The translations under genes and the position numbers were made by a program. 64,000 nucleotides of DNA from Rhodococcus sp. PAMC28707 (lineage in GTDB: Bacteria > Actinomycetota > Actinomycetes > Mycobacteriales > Mycobacteriaceae), in assembly GCF_004795915.1 (NCBI RefSeq), contig NZ_CP039253.1, positions 3,224,001-3,288,000 on the forward strand, given 5' to 3'. The notes under the pieces were generated by a model. It did not search any database and was not told the DNA's origin. It worked only from the letters and a program-made list of their open reading frames with translations. This document shows, one piece after another, positions 1 to 8,957 of this stretch (position 1 is the stretch's first letter; the number at the start of each line of letters is the position of its first letter).

Positions 1-167
1 CCAAGCCGAAGAAGATGGACCTGGAAATGGCCATGGAGTTCTGTGCCGTCGACGAGTGCGTCGAAGTGACCCCCGAGGTCGTTCGGGTCCGTAAGGTGCA
101 CCTCGATTCCAACGAGCGCGCTCGTGAGCGTTCGCGCAGCAAGTCGCGTGACAAGGCTGCTCTGTAA
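1..167 (+). CDS. typA: TypA/BipA translational GTPase, C-terminal end (partial)
   Basis: Only the last 54 codons are inside the window; the reading frame begins at base 3 and stops with TAA at 165-167. The tail reads ...EFCAVDECVEVTPEVVRVRK..., followed by an Arg/Ser/Lys-rich end. This matches the C-terminal domain of TypA/BipA, a ribosome-associated GTPase active in stress and cold growth. Its place directly before lpqW and mshB is the mycobacterial order (typA-lpqW-mshB), which supports the name. The GTPase domain lies off the left edge. Confidence 0.85.
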   Translation, partial: KPKKMDLEMAMEFCAVDECVEVTPEVVRVRKVHLDSNERARERSRSKSRDKAAL

Positions 168-198
168 AGAGCGGTAGCTTTCGTATATCGCGCTGGAC

Positions 199-247
199 GC
201 CCGTGTCTGCGCAGTCGGTCTCGACATGAGACTGCGCAGACACGGGC
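199..247. terminator. Perfect 18-bp inverted repeat between typA and lpqW
   Basis: The arm at 199-216 (GCCCGTGTCTGCGCAGTC) is the exact reverse complement of 230-247, with a 13-base loop at 217-229. No T-run follows. It starts about 30 bases after the typA stop and ends only a few bases before the lpqW ribosome site (GAAGGAG at 253-259). Actinobacterial terminators often lack a U-tract, so termination of typA is the simplest reading; an effect on lpqW translation is also possible because of the closeness to its ribosome site. Confidence 0.7.
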
Positions 248-260
248 TACGACGAAGGAG

Positions 261-1994
261 ATGCATTTGCGGCGAGCGCGCCCCCTGGGCATCGGAACCA
301 TCGCGTTGGTTCTGCCCACTCTGGTTCTCGCAGCATGCACCGCCAACCCGCCGCCTCCGGTCGAGAGCGAACCGACACCCGTCATCACGACGACGGAAGT
401 TCCCGTCGAGACCGGAGATCCTGTCGTCGTCGCGATCGACGATGTCGGCATCGGGTTCAATCCGCACCTTTTGTCCGACCAGTCGCCTGCCAACTCAGCA
501 GTGAGCGCGCTCGTCCTACCGAGTCCGTTTCGGCCGGCCACCGATCCATCGAATCCCGCAGTGACCGTGTGGGTCCAGGACCCTTCGCTGTTGTTGTCGG
601 CGGAGGTGACGTCGCAGAATCCGTTCACGGTCACCTATCAGCTCCGCAACGAAGCTCAGTGGTCCGACAGTGCGCCGATCGCCGCCGAGGACTTCCGGTA
701 TCTCTGGCAACAAATGATCTCGAAACCCGGAGTCATCGACCCGGCGGGCTACGGCCTCATCGATAACGTTGCCTCCTCCGGTGGCGGCAAGAGCGTCGCC
801 GTGACATTCGTCGAGCCGTATCCGAATTGGCGACGACTCTTCTCCGATTTGCTCCCGAGTCATCTCCTCAAAGACTCCCCCGGTGGATTCGAAACCGGTT
901 TCGTCGACAACGTGCCGGTCTCGGGCGGTCAGTTCAGTGTCAAGTCGATCGACCGAGGACGCGACGAAATCCTTCTCGAACGCAACGATCGATTCTGGGA
1001 CGAACCGGCGAAGCCTGACCGAATCCTGCTTCGTCGAGGCGGGACTTCTGCCCAGTTGGCCGACTCGCTTCGGTCGAAAGACGCTCAGGTAGCCCAGGTT
1101 CGGGCAAGTACCGCGACGAGGGCGCAGCTGGCGGCAATACCAGGGGTTCGCACCGACGTCAGATTTCAGCCACGCGTTCTCGATCTGACCCTCAACGGCC
1201 GAACCGCGCTGCTGTCGGATCCAAACGTGCGAGCGGGAATCTTCGGCCTTCTCGATCCGGCACTGCTGTCGACGGTTGCAGCAGGGACAGGGTCGGCCGA
1301 TCACCCAGCGCGCGCTCAACTGTCGAGCCCCTCCGAACTTGGTTATGCCCCAAGTGCTCCCGCTCCGATCGATCGCCAGAGTGCGCTCGCACTACTCGCC
1401 GGAGCCGGATTCGTGCCAGGTCCGGACGGGGCGCTCGAAAAAGACGGAGTACCAGTCGAATTCGTCATCGGAGCAGTAGAGGATGATTCCACCTCGCTCG
1501 CCGTCGCAAACACTGTTGCCGACCAACTGGGAGGCGTGGGCATCGATGCATCGGTGACCCCGCTTCCACCCGAAGAGTTGTACAGCACGGCACTCGTAGA
1601 CGGCGGGATCGACGCACTGGTCGGATGGACAAGTGTAGGAAACGATCCCGCGACCGTGATGGCGTCGAGATTCGGGTGCCCACCGGCTCCGGCCCCGACT
1701 CGGTCGGGTGTCACCGACGAGGCCAAGGCGCGTCCGCCGAGCAACCTCTCCGGTTTATGTGTGCCGGAGTTGCAGAATTCGGTGAATCTGGCTCTACGCG
1801 GCGAACTTCCGGCGGACCGGCTGATCGCCGAAGCAGAGCCGAAATTGTGGGCGTTGGCCGCGGTTCTCCCGATCATGCAGGATTCGTCCGTTGTCGCCGT
1901 CGGTACCGGTGTCGAAGGTGTGTCGTTGGCAGGACCGATCGAGGTAGGCATCTTCGGTGATGCTGCGCAGTGGATGAGGACCAAGACCAAGTGA
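261..1994 (+). CDS. lpqW: LpqW-like lipoprotein, family-5 extracellular solute-binding protein
   Basis: 577 residues with a lipoprotein signal: an Arg-rich start, a hydrophobic stretch at about 9-23 and a lipobox LAAC with Cys26. The mature part resembles the oligopeptide-binding (SBP_bac_5) fold over about residues 90-560. In mycobacteria LpqW does not import peptides; it tunes the balance between phosphatidylinositol mannosides and lipoarabinomannan, so a surface role in lipoglycan synthesis is inferred from synteny (typA before, mshB after). GAAGGAG lies just before the ATG. The stop overlaps the probable GTG start of mshB, so the two genes are probably translationally coupled. Confidence 0.85.
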   Translation: MHLRRARPLGIGTIALVLPTLVLAACTANPPPPVESEPTPVITTTEVPVETGDPVVVAIDDVGIGFNPHLLSDQSPANSAVSALVLPSPFRPATDPSNPAVTVWVQDPSLLLSAEVTSQNPFTVTYQLRNEAQWSDSAPIAAEDFRYLWQQMISKPGVIDPAGYGLIDNVASSGGGKSVAVTFVEPYPNWRRLFSDLLPSHLLKDSPGGFETGFVDNVPVSGGQFSVKSIDRGRDEILLERNDRFWDEPAKPDRILLRRGGTSAQLADSLRSKDAQVAQVRASTATRAQLAAIPGVRTDVRFQPRVLDLTLNGRTALLSDPNVRAGIFGLLDPALLSTVAAGTGSADHPARAQLSSPSELGYAPSAPAPIDRQSALALLAGAGFVPGPDGALEKDGVPVEFVIGAVEDDSTSLAVANTVADQLGGVGIDASVTPLPPEELYSTALVDGGIDALVGWTSVGNDPATVMASRFGCPPAPAPTRSGVTDEAKARPPSNLSGLCVPELQNSVNLALRGELPADRLIAEAEPKLWALAAVLPIMQDSSVVAVGTGVEGVSLAGPIEVGIFGDAAQWMRTKTK

Positions 1995-2875
1995 GACTTC
2001 TTCTCGTTCATGCGCATCCGGACGACGAAACCATCACCACCGGTGGAACTATCGCGCATTACGCGGGAGCAGGTGTAGAGGTTACGGTCCTCACCTGTTC
2101 ACTGGGCGAAGAAGGCGAAGTCATCGGTGACCGGTGGGCGGGCCTCGTCGCAGACCGAGCCGATCAGCTCGGTGGATACCGAATTCACGAATTGCACAGG
2201 GCGCTGGCAGCTCTCGGTGTCCAGAGTCCGACATTCCTGGGCGGCGCCGGACGGTGGCGTGACTCCGGCATGGCGGGTACCTCGGCGGCGCTCAATCCGC
2301 GGGCGTTCGTCAACGCCGACCGTGACGAGGCTCTGTCGGCAATACTTTCGGTCATCCGCACAGTCCGGCCCCATGTCGTCGTCGCCTATGACCCGGAGGG
2401 TGGGTACGGACACCCCGACCACCAGCAAGTGCATTCGCTGGTGACGGAGGCTGTCGATATCGCAGACAGTGACCGCTACCCGGATGTGGGCGCACCGTGG
2501 GCGCCGCAGAAGCTCTACTGGACCGTCACCGGCGAAGAACAGCTGGTGCGTGGACTGGACTCGATCGCGAACATTCCCGACGGCTGGCGGATGCCCGAGC
2601 CCGGTGAACTGCCGAGCGTGCCCGAGTCGACCATCACCACCTCGCTCGATGTCAGCGGCGTCCTCGACAACAAACGCGCTGCACTCGAGGCACACGCCAC
2701 CCAGGTGACCGTCGCGCCTTCGGGCACCGAGTACGCATTGTCGAACAACATCGCGCAGCCCATCCTGGCCGAAGAGCAGTTCGTTCTCGTTCGAGGCGAT
2801 CGGGGAGAGCTCGATGGGTCGGGTAGGGAAAGCGACCTGTTTGCCGGCGTCGTAGAATATGATCTGGATCACTAG
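1991..2875 (+). CDS. mshB: Mycothiol biosynthesis deacetylase MshB (GlcNAc-Ins deacetylase)
   Basis: Removes the acetyl group from N-acetylglucosaminyl-inositol in the cytosol, the second enzymatic step towards mycothiol. The zinc motif HAHPDDE (residues 7-13) gives two metal ligands and the catalytic Asp; GGYGHPDHQQVH supplies the third His. GDRWAGL and GGAGRWRDSGMAG are also typical of MshB. I prefer the GTG at 1991, which overlaps the lpqW stop as GTGA and has GAGG upstream. It gives 294 residues and begins almost where the M. tuberculosis protein does. An in-frame ATG at 1970 would add seven residues (MDEDQDQ) but has no visible ribosome site. Confidence 0.93.
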   Translation: MRLLLVHAHPDDETITTGGTIAHYAGAGVEVTVLTCSLGEEGEVIGDRWAGLVADRADQLGGYRIHELHRALAALGVQSPTFLGGAGRWRDSGMAGTSAALNPRAFVNADRDEALSAILSVIRTVRPHVVVAYDPEGGYGHPDHQQVHSLVTEAVDIADSDRYPDVGAPWAPQKLYWTVTGEEQLVRGLDSIANIPDGWRMPEPGELPSVPESTITTSLDVSGVLDNKRAALEAHATQVTVAPSGTEYALSNNIAQPILAEEQFVLVRGDRGELDGSGRESDLFAGVVEYDLDH

Positions 2876-2916
2876 ATCTTCTTCAGTGCGGTCGGCCGAG
2901 CAGGGGAACACACAAG

Positions 2917-3075
2917 ATGTACAACTGGGTCGTGCAGGACGCCATCGTCGCGTTCGTCAATTCGCTGATACCTGATTTCCCCCGTCAGGAGATGCTGTAT
3001 CAGTCCGGTCTCACCGATCTCGCGTCCGCACTGAGCAACCTGCTGACCTCTTTGGGATACCCGCCGGTCTCCTGA
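2917..3075 (+). CDS. Small protein of unknown function (52 aa)
   Basis: ATG at 2917 preceded by AGGGGAA at 2902-2908, TGA at 3073-3075. The product begins MYNWVVQDAIVAFVNSLIPD, continues with an amphipathic, Leu/Ser-rich middle and ends LGYPPVS. It has no clear membrane segment or known motif. It lies between mshB and a small membrane protein on the same strand, 41 bases after mshB, so it may belong to the mshB transcript. The strong ribosome site and correct spacing are the main support. I do not recognise a family. Confidence 0.55.
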   Translation: MYNWVVQDAIVAFVNSLIPDFPRQEMLYQSGLTDLASALSNLLTSLGYPPVS

Positions 3076-3103
3076 CCGCGGGGAGTACGCCAGTATTGGC
3101 TAC

Positions 3104-3541
3104 ATGATCTCGAAGGCCGCATCCAATGCTGTCGTCCTCGTGTCGAGGGCAACGCTTGCAGTACTGATTTTCGACGGCTTTCTCTGCGGCGTACTGTCCG
3201 TATTCTTCCTCCCGGCATACCTCGGGCCGGTGCCCTTTCCAGTCAGCGCACTGCTGGCTGGAATTGCCAACGTCATGCTCCTCTACGCCGCGCGAAAAGT
3301 AGCAGAACGACCCCTCGCCATCGCGTCGCCGCTGATCGCTTGGGGTGTCGCAGTGCTGGTCTGCATGTTCGGCGGCCCCGGCGGCGATGTGCTGTTGCTT
3401 TCCGATTGGCGGACGGCATTGTTGCTGGTGGCAGGTATCGCCCCGGCCGGAGTTCTGTTGTTCACCTGGAGGCTGACAGCGCTCACATCAGGCCCGCATG
3501 GGAGCCGGCCGCCCGCAGCACATCCTCGATCATCTTCGTAG
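3104..3541 (+). CDS. Small multi-spanning membrane protein (Rv1171-like)
   Basis: 145 residues with four likely membrane helices (about 13-37, 43-63, 72-92 and 101-125), followed by a short polar tail. The position directly downstream of mshB matches a conserved hypothetical gene at the same place in mycobacteria; no function is known to me. The last 59 bases overlap the 3' end of the uracil-DNA glycosylase gene on the other strand, so the C-terminal tail after the last helix is coded antisense to that enzyme. The overlap could also mean that the tail is not conserved. Confidence 0.7.
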   Translation: MISKAASNAVVLVSRATLAVLIFDGFLCGVLSVFFLPAYLGPVPFPVSALLAGIANVMLLYAARKVAERPLAIASPLIAWGVAVLVCMFGGPGGDVLLLSDWRTALLLVAGIAPAGVLLFTWRLTALTSGPHGSRPPAAHPRSSS

Positions 3542-4286
3542 TCAACCGCCCGGTGAACGTGTTCTGCTGGCTGACGTGATAGCTACCGAACAGCCGGATC
3601 GACCCCAGATCGACTTCGACGCCATGACCGAATTTCGGGCGTGGACGCGGAATATCCCAGCCGTTCGCTGCCAGCACAGGTAGTAGTGCCTGCCAACCGA
3701 ATCCGCCGAGCACGATCACGGATTTCAGCGTCGGCTTCAGCAAGCTCAATTCGATGTCGAGCCACGTGCGGCAACGATCACGCTCGGTGACGGTCGGCTT
3801 GTTGTCCGGTGGAGCGCAATGAACCGGCGCAGTGATTCTGACCCCTCGCAACGTCAGGCCGTCGCCGATGTGTGTGGCCGTCGGCTGATTGGCAAGTCCA
3901 ACGGCATGAAGTGCCGCATAGAGAAAGTCACCGCTGCGGTCCCCGGTGAACATGCGCCCGGTGCGGTTGCCTCCGTGTGCGGCGGGTGCGAGGCCGACGA
4001 TCAGGACCGACGCATCCGCAGGACCGAACCCGGGAACCGCTCTGCCCCAGTAGGTTTCGTCCCGAAATGCGGCTCGTTTCTCGGTCGCGACCTTTTCCCT
4101 CCAGGCGACCAGCCTGGGGCAAGCTCGGCAGGCGCTGACGGCCAGGTCGAGTTCGGCGATGGTGGCAGGAGTGGAGCCCGCGGAATGACCGGGGGGATCA
4201 GGAGTGGAGCCCGCGGAATGACCGGGGGGATCAGGAGTGGAGCCCGCGGAATGACTATTGGGGCCAGGTGCGTTCAGTGAGCCCAT
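3483..4286 (-). CDS. Family-5 uracil-DNA glycosylase (UdgB-like) with repeat-coded N-terminus
   Basis: Excises uracil and related damaged bases from DNA. Cys53, Cys56, Cys157 and Cys172 fit the 4Fe-4S cluster of family 4/5 enzymes. GRAVPGFG and the active-site loop GLAPAAHGGNRTGRMFTGD (about 98-116) are clear, and the second loop is HVSQQNTFTG near 237-246. Residues about 12-40 are three copies of HSAGSTP(DPPG), coded by a 33-bp tandem repeat, and are foreign to the family; the conserved part starts near residue 42. I see no usable start after the repeat, so the ATG at 4286 is kept. It overlaps the end of the upstream PH-domain gene by 13 bases, making this the third gene of a minus-strand operon. 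Confidence 0.85.
   Translation of the reverse strand: MGSLNAPGPNSHSAGSTPDPPGHSAGSTPDPPGHSAGSTPATIAELDLAVSACRACPRLVAWREKVATEKRAAFRDETYWGRAVPGFGPADASVLIVGLAPAAHGGNRTGRMFTGDRSGDFLYAALHAVGLANQPTATHIGDGLTLRGVRITAPVHCAPPDNKPTVTERDRCRTWLDIELSLLKPTLKSVIVLGGFGWQALLPVLAANGWDIPRPRPKFGHGVEVDLGSIRLFGSYHVSQQNTFTGRLTTKMIEDVLRAAGSHAGLM
4167..4255. repeat. 33-bp tandem repeat array 1 (2.7 units), in frame inside the glycosylase gene
   Basis: Units begin at 4167, 4200 and 4233; the third stops after about 23 bases. The two full units are identical. Read on the plus strand, the core is GGAGTGGAGCCCGCGGAATG followed by ACC, with linker GGGGGGATCA. Core and period match the arrays at 6268-6330 and 29882-30046. 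The period is a multiple of three, so the glycosylase frame stays open. Confidence 0.9.
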
Positions 4287-5770
4287 GCGTCACCGGCTCC
4301 CGGGGTGACGGCGTCGATGAGGACCCAGGCCTGGTCTGCTGGAATGTCGAGAACTTCGTAGTGTCCGACGCCGGCTGGTGTGGCAGCGACGATTGTCGCT
4401 ACACCGGCGCGTCGTTGAAAGAATGTCTGTCTGACCGTCCATCCGATGATCCCGGCGGCCTCGAGCGAGTGCCGGGTGCGGTCGAGGGATCCGTGACGGG
4501 TGATCAACCAGCCCGGCAACACTGCGTGGCCGAGGCCTCGGTATCGATCCCTTGCGACGAATACGGCTCCGAGCAGCACCAGCACCACGACGGCCCACGC
4601 GATTGTCGGGATCGGAGCACCGAGTGCTTCGGCGATACCGAGCGCGGCGGCCACAACGAGTACGGGGACTACTGCACGGGTGTATCTGCGACGTTCGGCG
4701 GCCGGTCCGTGCGGTGTCAGCGGTTTCTGCGCGTTCTCGTGCAGCCCTGCGTCACCGAGCACCACCGTCATCATGCGGAGCGCTTCGCGTGCGGGTGCTT
4801 GCGGTAACAGCAGTGATGATTCTTTCTTCTCCGCGCTGACCCCCGTCATGATCGCGTCGAGCTTCGCGCCCTTGGCGATCCGCAGCAGCAGAGGTTCGGA
4901 CAGTGAGGTGCCGCGAAGGCGTTTCCGGTCGAGCGTCGTCGAGCGAGTCTTGAGGAGTCCGTGGTTGACGTGGAGGCGGGCGCCGTCGTCGGTGACGGTC
5001 AGATTGCCGTACGCGATCAGGTAACGCGCGCATGCGAAGAGGCTGGCGACGACCAGCAGAACCAGCAGTCCGACGACGATCACCAGGGCGATACCGAAAC
5101 GCTCCGCGGAGTCGATACTGCTGGAGACGAGGGAAGAATTTGCCACGCGCTCACCGAACCCGTATTGAAAGAGCACCCCGACCGCCGCCGCGATGGCCAC
5201 GACGCCGGTGAACGAGAACGGTGCATATCGGACCCACTCGGTCTTCCAATGCGCAATCTCGGTTGCCGCGGGCGGCGCCTTCCTGAGTGCATCGGGGCCC
5301 CGCTCGGCTCGCTGCAACAGCTGTTCGCGCAACGCGGGGACAACCCTCGAATCGAGCGCGTTCAATTCGAATTTCTCACCCTTGCCTGCCTGCTGGCCGG
5401 TGCCGATCCGCAAAATCGACAGACCGAGAAGCCGGTGCATGACGCCCGCTTCGACATCGACCGAGCGAATTCGGCTGCGCGGCACGGACAGTAGCTTCTT
5501 CTGAAACACCCCTGTACGCAGTTGCACATGCACCGGGCCGATCCGATAGCTGGTGGTGAACCAGCGCAGTAACGCGAACAGCACCACCAGGGTCACGATG
5601 ATCAACCCCCACAGATGATTACCGCTCCGACTGCCGATCACGAAAGACACGAACAGCACCGGTAGAACCTTGACCGCCTCGTTGACCGGATGAACCAACA
5701 GCATCCGCTTGTCCAGGCGCAGCCACGGTTGCTGCTCCTCAGCGACCAGAAGTTCGGTGTCGGTGCTCAC
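4274..5770 (-). CDS. Membrane protein with bacterial PH domains (YdbT-like, bPH2/DUF304)
   Basis: 498 residues. Pairs of membrane helices near 32-72, 185-250 and 360-400 alternate with soluble bPH2 domains; the first PH domain follows about residue 73 ([20 protein letters not shown]...[20 protein letters not shown]). This is the layout of Bacillus YdbT, which works with YdbS and has been linked to bacteriocin resistance. Here the YdbS-like gene lies just upstream with a 4-base overlap, so the two probably form a membrane complex. The stop overlaps the start of the uracil-DNA glycosylase gene. The physiological role in actinobacteria is not known to me. Confidence 0.8.
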   Translation of the reverse strand: MSTDTELLVAEEQQPWLRLDKRMLLVHPVNEAVKVLPVLFVSFVIGSRSGNHLWGLIIVTLVVLFALLRWFTTSYRIGPVHVQLRTGVFQKKLLSVPRSRIRSVDVEAGVMHRLLGLSILRIGTGQQAGKGEKFELNALDSRVVPALREQLLQRAERGPDALRKAPPAATEIAHWKTEWVRYAPFSFTGVVAIAAAVGVLFQYGFGERVANSSLVSSSIDSAERFGIALVIVVGLLVLLVVASLFACARYLIAYGNLTVTDDGARLHVNHGLLKTRSTTLDRKRLRGTSLSEPLLLRIAKGAKLDAIMTGVSAEKKESSLLLPQAPAREALRMMTVVLGDAGLHENAQKPLTPHGPAAERRRYTRAVVPVLVVAAALGIAEALGAPIPTIAWAVVVLVLLGAVFVARDRYRGLGHAVLPGWLITRHGSLDRTRHSLEAAGIIGWTVRQTFFQRRAGVATIVAATPAGVGHYEVLDIPADQAWVLIDAVTPGAGDAWAH

Positions 5771-6255
5771 GTCGCGTCACCCAACGTTCTACCCGCGATC
5801 TCGGTGAGCTGAGCGACAGTACGATCGGCCACCTCCTTGTCCAAAGCCGTGATCTTGACCGCCCCCGCCGAGGACGCAGTGGTGACGGTGACCGTGGACA
5901 AACCCAGCATGCGGTCGATCGGCCCACGCTCGGTATCGACCGTCTGCACCCGCGAAATCGGTGCGATGCGTCGTTCCTGGTCGAACCAGCCGGTCAGCGT
6001 GTACACCGCCGTGTCACTGATCTCCCAACGATGCACGCGATACCGCCACACCGGGACGACAACGATATGGACAGCTGCGAACACGACCGACGCGGCGAAC
6101 ACCGCCACATGGGGCCACGTCGTCCACTTGCCGTCGATCAAGGCCCAGACGAGCTGGGCGATGAACAGCGGAACCCACATCAACGACGCATTGATGGCCC
6201 ACAATTGCCGCGCACGCGGACTCGGACGCCACGCTGGATCGGTCATTGTGATCAT
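5767..6255 (-). CDS. Membrane protein with a bacterial PH domain (YdbS-like, bPH2/DUF304)
   Basis: Two membrane helices lie early in the protein ([20 protein letters not shown] and a [19 protein letters not shown] stretch). They are followed by a single bPH2 domain with the family signature [20 protein letters not shown]...[24 protein letters not shown] start at the ATG at 6255 (MITMTDPAW); an ATG at 6246 is an alternative. A longer frame from 6375 would translate the 33-bp repeat array and is not supported by a ribosome site. First gene of the minus-strand operon, divergent from fbiC. Confidence 0.8.
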   Translation of the reverse strand: MITMTDPAWRPSPRARQLWAINASLMWVPLFIAQLVWALIDGKWTTWPHVAVFAASVVFAAVHIVVVPVWRYRVHRWEISDTAVYTLTGWFDQERRIAPISRVQTVDTERGPIDRMLGLSTVTVTTASSAGAVKITALDKEVADRTVAQLTEIAGRTLGDAT

Positions 6256-6267
6256 GCCCCAATCTAT

Positions 6268-6330
6268 TCTGGTCGTTCCGCAGGCTCCACTCCTGCCTGG
6301 TCTGGTCGTTCCGCAGGCTCCACTCCTGCC
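6268..6330. repeat. 33-bp tandem repeat array 2 (about 1.9 units) between the PH-domain operon and fbiC
   Basis: Units at 6268-6300 and 6301-6330 (30 of 33 bases). On the minus strand the core reads GGAGTGGAGCCTGCGGAACG followed by ACC, with linker AGACCAGGCA. The core differs from array 1 at only two positions over 23 bases, while the linker is different. The array fills nearly half of the 135-base divergent intergenic region, so promoters of either gene must lie beside or within it. Confidence 0.88.
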
Positions 6331-6390
6331 CCGCCAGACCACCGCCGGTGGCACGCCGACCCGTCGGTGGCGCATGATCGACGGGTGACC

Positions 6391-8955
6391 ATGCTGCCTG
6401 ATCCTGTAACCGCCGCTGCTCCCGAACCAGAAAAGGTCCCCGCCCCCTCCGCAATGCGTCGCGTTCTACGGCGCGCCCGCGACGGGGTATCGCTCAACGT
6501 CGACGAAGCCACGGTGCTGCTGCACGCACGCGGTGACGACCTGGTTGACCTCTGCACTTCGGCGTCGCGGGTGCGGGATGCAGGTCTCGAGTCCGCGGGC
6601 CGCCCCAAAACGGTCTCGTATTCGCGCAAGGTGTTCATCCCGATTACTCGCCTGTGCCGCGACAAATGCCATTACTGCACGTTCGTGACGGTGCCGGGGA
6701 AGTTGCGCGCCGAGGGCCACGGACTGTTCATGGATCCCGACGAGATCATCGAGGTTGCGCGCAAAGGTGCGGAACTGGGATGCAAAGAAGCACTGTTCAC
6801 CCTAGGAGACCGGCCGGAAGATCGCTGGCCCGAGGCCAAAGAGTGGCTCGATTCCCGGGGTTACGACTCCACGTTGGACTACGTCCGAGCCATGTCGATT
6901 CGAGTTCTCGAAGAAACCGGATTGCTTCCCCATCTCAATCCTGGAGTCATGAGCTGGCAGGAACTCTCTCGCCTCAAGCCCGTCGCGCCGTCGATGGGAA
7001 TGATGCTCGAGACGACCTCTCGCCGACTGTTCGAGGAAAAGGGTCAGGCTCACTACGGCAGCCCGGACAAAGATCCCGAGGTTCGGCTACGAACTCTGAC
7101 CGATGCAGGACGCCTCAACATCCCGTTCACCACCGGCATCCTCGTCGGAATCGGGGAAACAATCCGCGATCGCGCCGAGTCGATCATGGCTATTCGTAAG
7201 GTGCACAAGGCCTTCGGCCATGTGCAAGAAATCATCGTGCAAAACTTCCTTGCCAAGAACGACACCGTGATGCGAGATATGCCTGACGCAGGCATGGAGG
7301 AATTCCTCGCAACCATCGCGGTCACGCGGGTGCTGCTCGGGCCGTCGATGCGTATTCAAGCGCCGCCGAATCTCGTCGCGGTCGAAGAGACCGCTGCGTT
7401 GCTCGGCGCGGGCGTCGACGACTGGGGTGGCGTCTCTCCGCTGACTCCGGATCACGTGAACCCGGAACGGCCGTGGCCGAATCTCGACACCTTGGCTGAG
7501 CTGTCCGAGGCCGCCGGATACACGCTGACCGAGCGCACAGCAGCGCAACCGCAGTACGTTCTCGCGGGCGCGCCATGGATCGATCCGCGGATCTCCGCGC
7601 ACGTGAACGCACTGGCAGATCCGAAGACCGGCATGGCGCGTGACGGCGTCCTCCCGACTGGGCTTCCGTGGCAGGAGCCGGACGAGGAGTGGGTGTCCTC
7701 GGGCCGAGTGGATCTCAACACCGAGATCGACACCGAGGGGCGTAACAGCGAAACCCGCAGCGACCTGGACAACGCATTCGGGGATTGGGAGTCCATCCGA
7801 GAACAAGTGCGCGATCTGGCCGGCCTCGAACGCGTAGACAGGGACCTGGTGGCCGCGCTCCGAGCGGCCGAAAAGGATCCCGCAGGTCTGTCCGATGAGC
7901 AGTACCTGGCGCTCGCGACGGCCGAGGGGACCGGCATGGACGCCGTCGCGGCCCTCGCCGACGACCTACGTAGGCAGGTCAACGGCGAGACCGTCACCTA
8001 CGTCGTCAACCGGAACATCAACTTCACCAACATCTGCTACACTGGCTGCCGGTTCTGTGCTTTCGCGCAACGCAAGGGCGACGCGGATGCGTTCACGCTG
8101 TCCACGGCGGAAGTGGCGGACCGCGCCTGGGAGGCGCACGCTCTCGGTGCAACCGAGGTCTGCATGCAGGGCGGTATCGACCCGGAACTGCCGGTCACCG
8201 GCTACGCGGACCTGGTGCGCGCAGTGAAAGCGCGGGTGCCGTCGATGCACGTCCATGCGTTCTCTCCGATGGAGATCGTGAACGGGGCTTCGAGAGGTGG
8301 ACAGTCGATTCGCGATTGGCTCGTCGAACTTCGCGCCGCGGGACTGGACACCATTCCCGGTACCGCAGCCGAAATCCTCGACGACGAGGTCCGCTGGGTG
8401 TTGACGAAGGGCAAGTTGCCTGCCGCGGAGTGGATCGAAGTTGTCACCACCGCCCACGAAATAGGCCTGCGATCGAGCTCGACGATGATGTACGGCCATG
8501 TCGACAATCCGTCGCACTGGGTCGGTCATCTGAACGTGCTCAAGGGAATCCAGGACAAGACAGGCGGATTCACCGAATTCGTGCCACTGCCGTTCGTGCA
8601 CCAGTCCTCGCCGCTGTATCTAGCCGGAGCATCGCGTCCCGGCCCGACGAACCGTGACAATCGCGCAGTGCATGCATTGGCGCGGATCATGCTGCACGGA
8701 CGTATCGACAGCATCCAGACGTCGTGGGTCAAGCTCGGCATCACCGGCACTCAGGCGATGCTCAACGGGGGCGCGAACGACCTCGGCGGCACGTTGATGG
8801 AAGAGACCATCTCGCGGATGGCGGGGAGCCAGAACGGATCGGAGAAGACCGTCGCCGAGCTCCACGAGATTGCCAATGGGATCGGTCGTCCTGCCCGTGA
8901 ACGCACCACGACGTACGGTCTCGTCGACAAGTTCCCCGCGGTCGGACTCGTCTGA
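6391..8955 (+). CDS. fbiC: 7,8-didemethyl-8-hydroxy-5-deazariboflavin (FO) synthase, CofG-CofH fusion
   Basis: Makes FO, the deazaflavin core of coenzyme F420, from tyrosine and the ribityl-diaminouracil intermediate of riboflavin synthesis. There are two radical-SAM halves: CRDKCHYC at Cys89/93/96 (CofG part) and CYTGCRFC at Cys549/553/556 (CofH part). The motifs [20 protein letters not shown] and [16 protein letters not shown] are diagnostic. Starting at ATG 6391 gives 854 residues, close to the mycobacterial enzyme; an in-frame GTG at 6385 is possible. The frame stays open for about 120 codons upstream, but that part runs through the repeat array and antisense to the PH-domain gene and lacks family similarity. 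Confidence 0.96.
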   Translation: MLPDPVTAAAPEPEKVPAPSAMRRVLRRARDGVSLNVDEATVLLHARGDDLVDLCTSASRVRDAGLESAGRPKTVSYSRKVFIPITRLCRDKCHYCTFVTVPGKLRAEGHGLFMDPDEIIEVARKGAELGCKEALFTLGDRPEDRWPEAKEWLDSRGYDSTLDYVRAMSIRVLEETGLLPHLNPGVMSWQELSRLKPVAPSMGMMLETTSRRLFEEKGQAHYGSPDKDPEVRLRTLTDAGRLNIPFTTGILVGIGETIRDRAESIMAIRKVHKAFGHVQEIIVQNFLAKNDTVMRDMPDAGMEEFLATIAVTRVLLGPSMRIQAPPNLVAVEETAALLGAGVDDWGGVSPLTPDHVNPERPWPNLDTLAELSEAAGYTLTERTAAQPQYVLAGAPWIDPRISAHVNALADPKTGMARDGVLPTGLPWQEPDEEWVSSGRVDLNTEIDTEGRNSETRSDLDNAFGDWESIREQVRDLAGLERVDRDLVAALRAAEKDPAGLSDEQYLALATAEGTGMDAVAALADDLRRQVNGETVTYVVNRNINFTNICYTGCRFCAFAQRKGDADAFTLSTAEVADRAWEAHALGATEVCMQGGIDPELPVTGYADLVRAVKARVPSMHVHAFSPMEIVNGASRGGQSIRDWLVELRAAGLDTIPGTAAEILDDEVRWVLTKGKLPAAEWIEVVTTAHEIGLRSSSTMMYGHVDNPSHWVGHLNVLKGIQDKTGGFTEFVPLPFVHQSSPLYLAGASRPGPTNRDNRAVHALARIMLHGRIDSIQTSWVKLGITGTQAMLNGGANDLGGTLMEETISRMAGSQNGSEKTVAELHEIANGIGRPARERTTTYGLVDKFPAVGLV

Positions 8956-8957
8956 GC

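Noticed and set aside
516-1319. 267-codon minus-strand open frame opposite lpqW
   Set aside because: Composition is that of an antisense shadow; lpqW on the plus strand has a clear lipobox and family fold throughout.
6031-6390. N-terminal extension of fbiC by 120 codons
   Set aside because: It runs through the repeat array and antisense to the PH-domain gene, has a shadow-like composition, and the known enzyme length fits the ATG at 6391.
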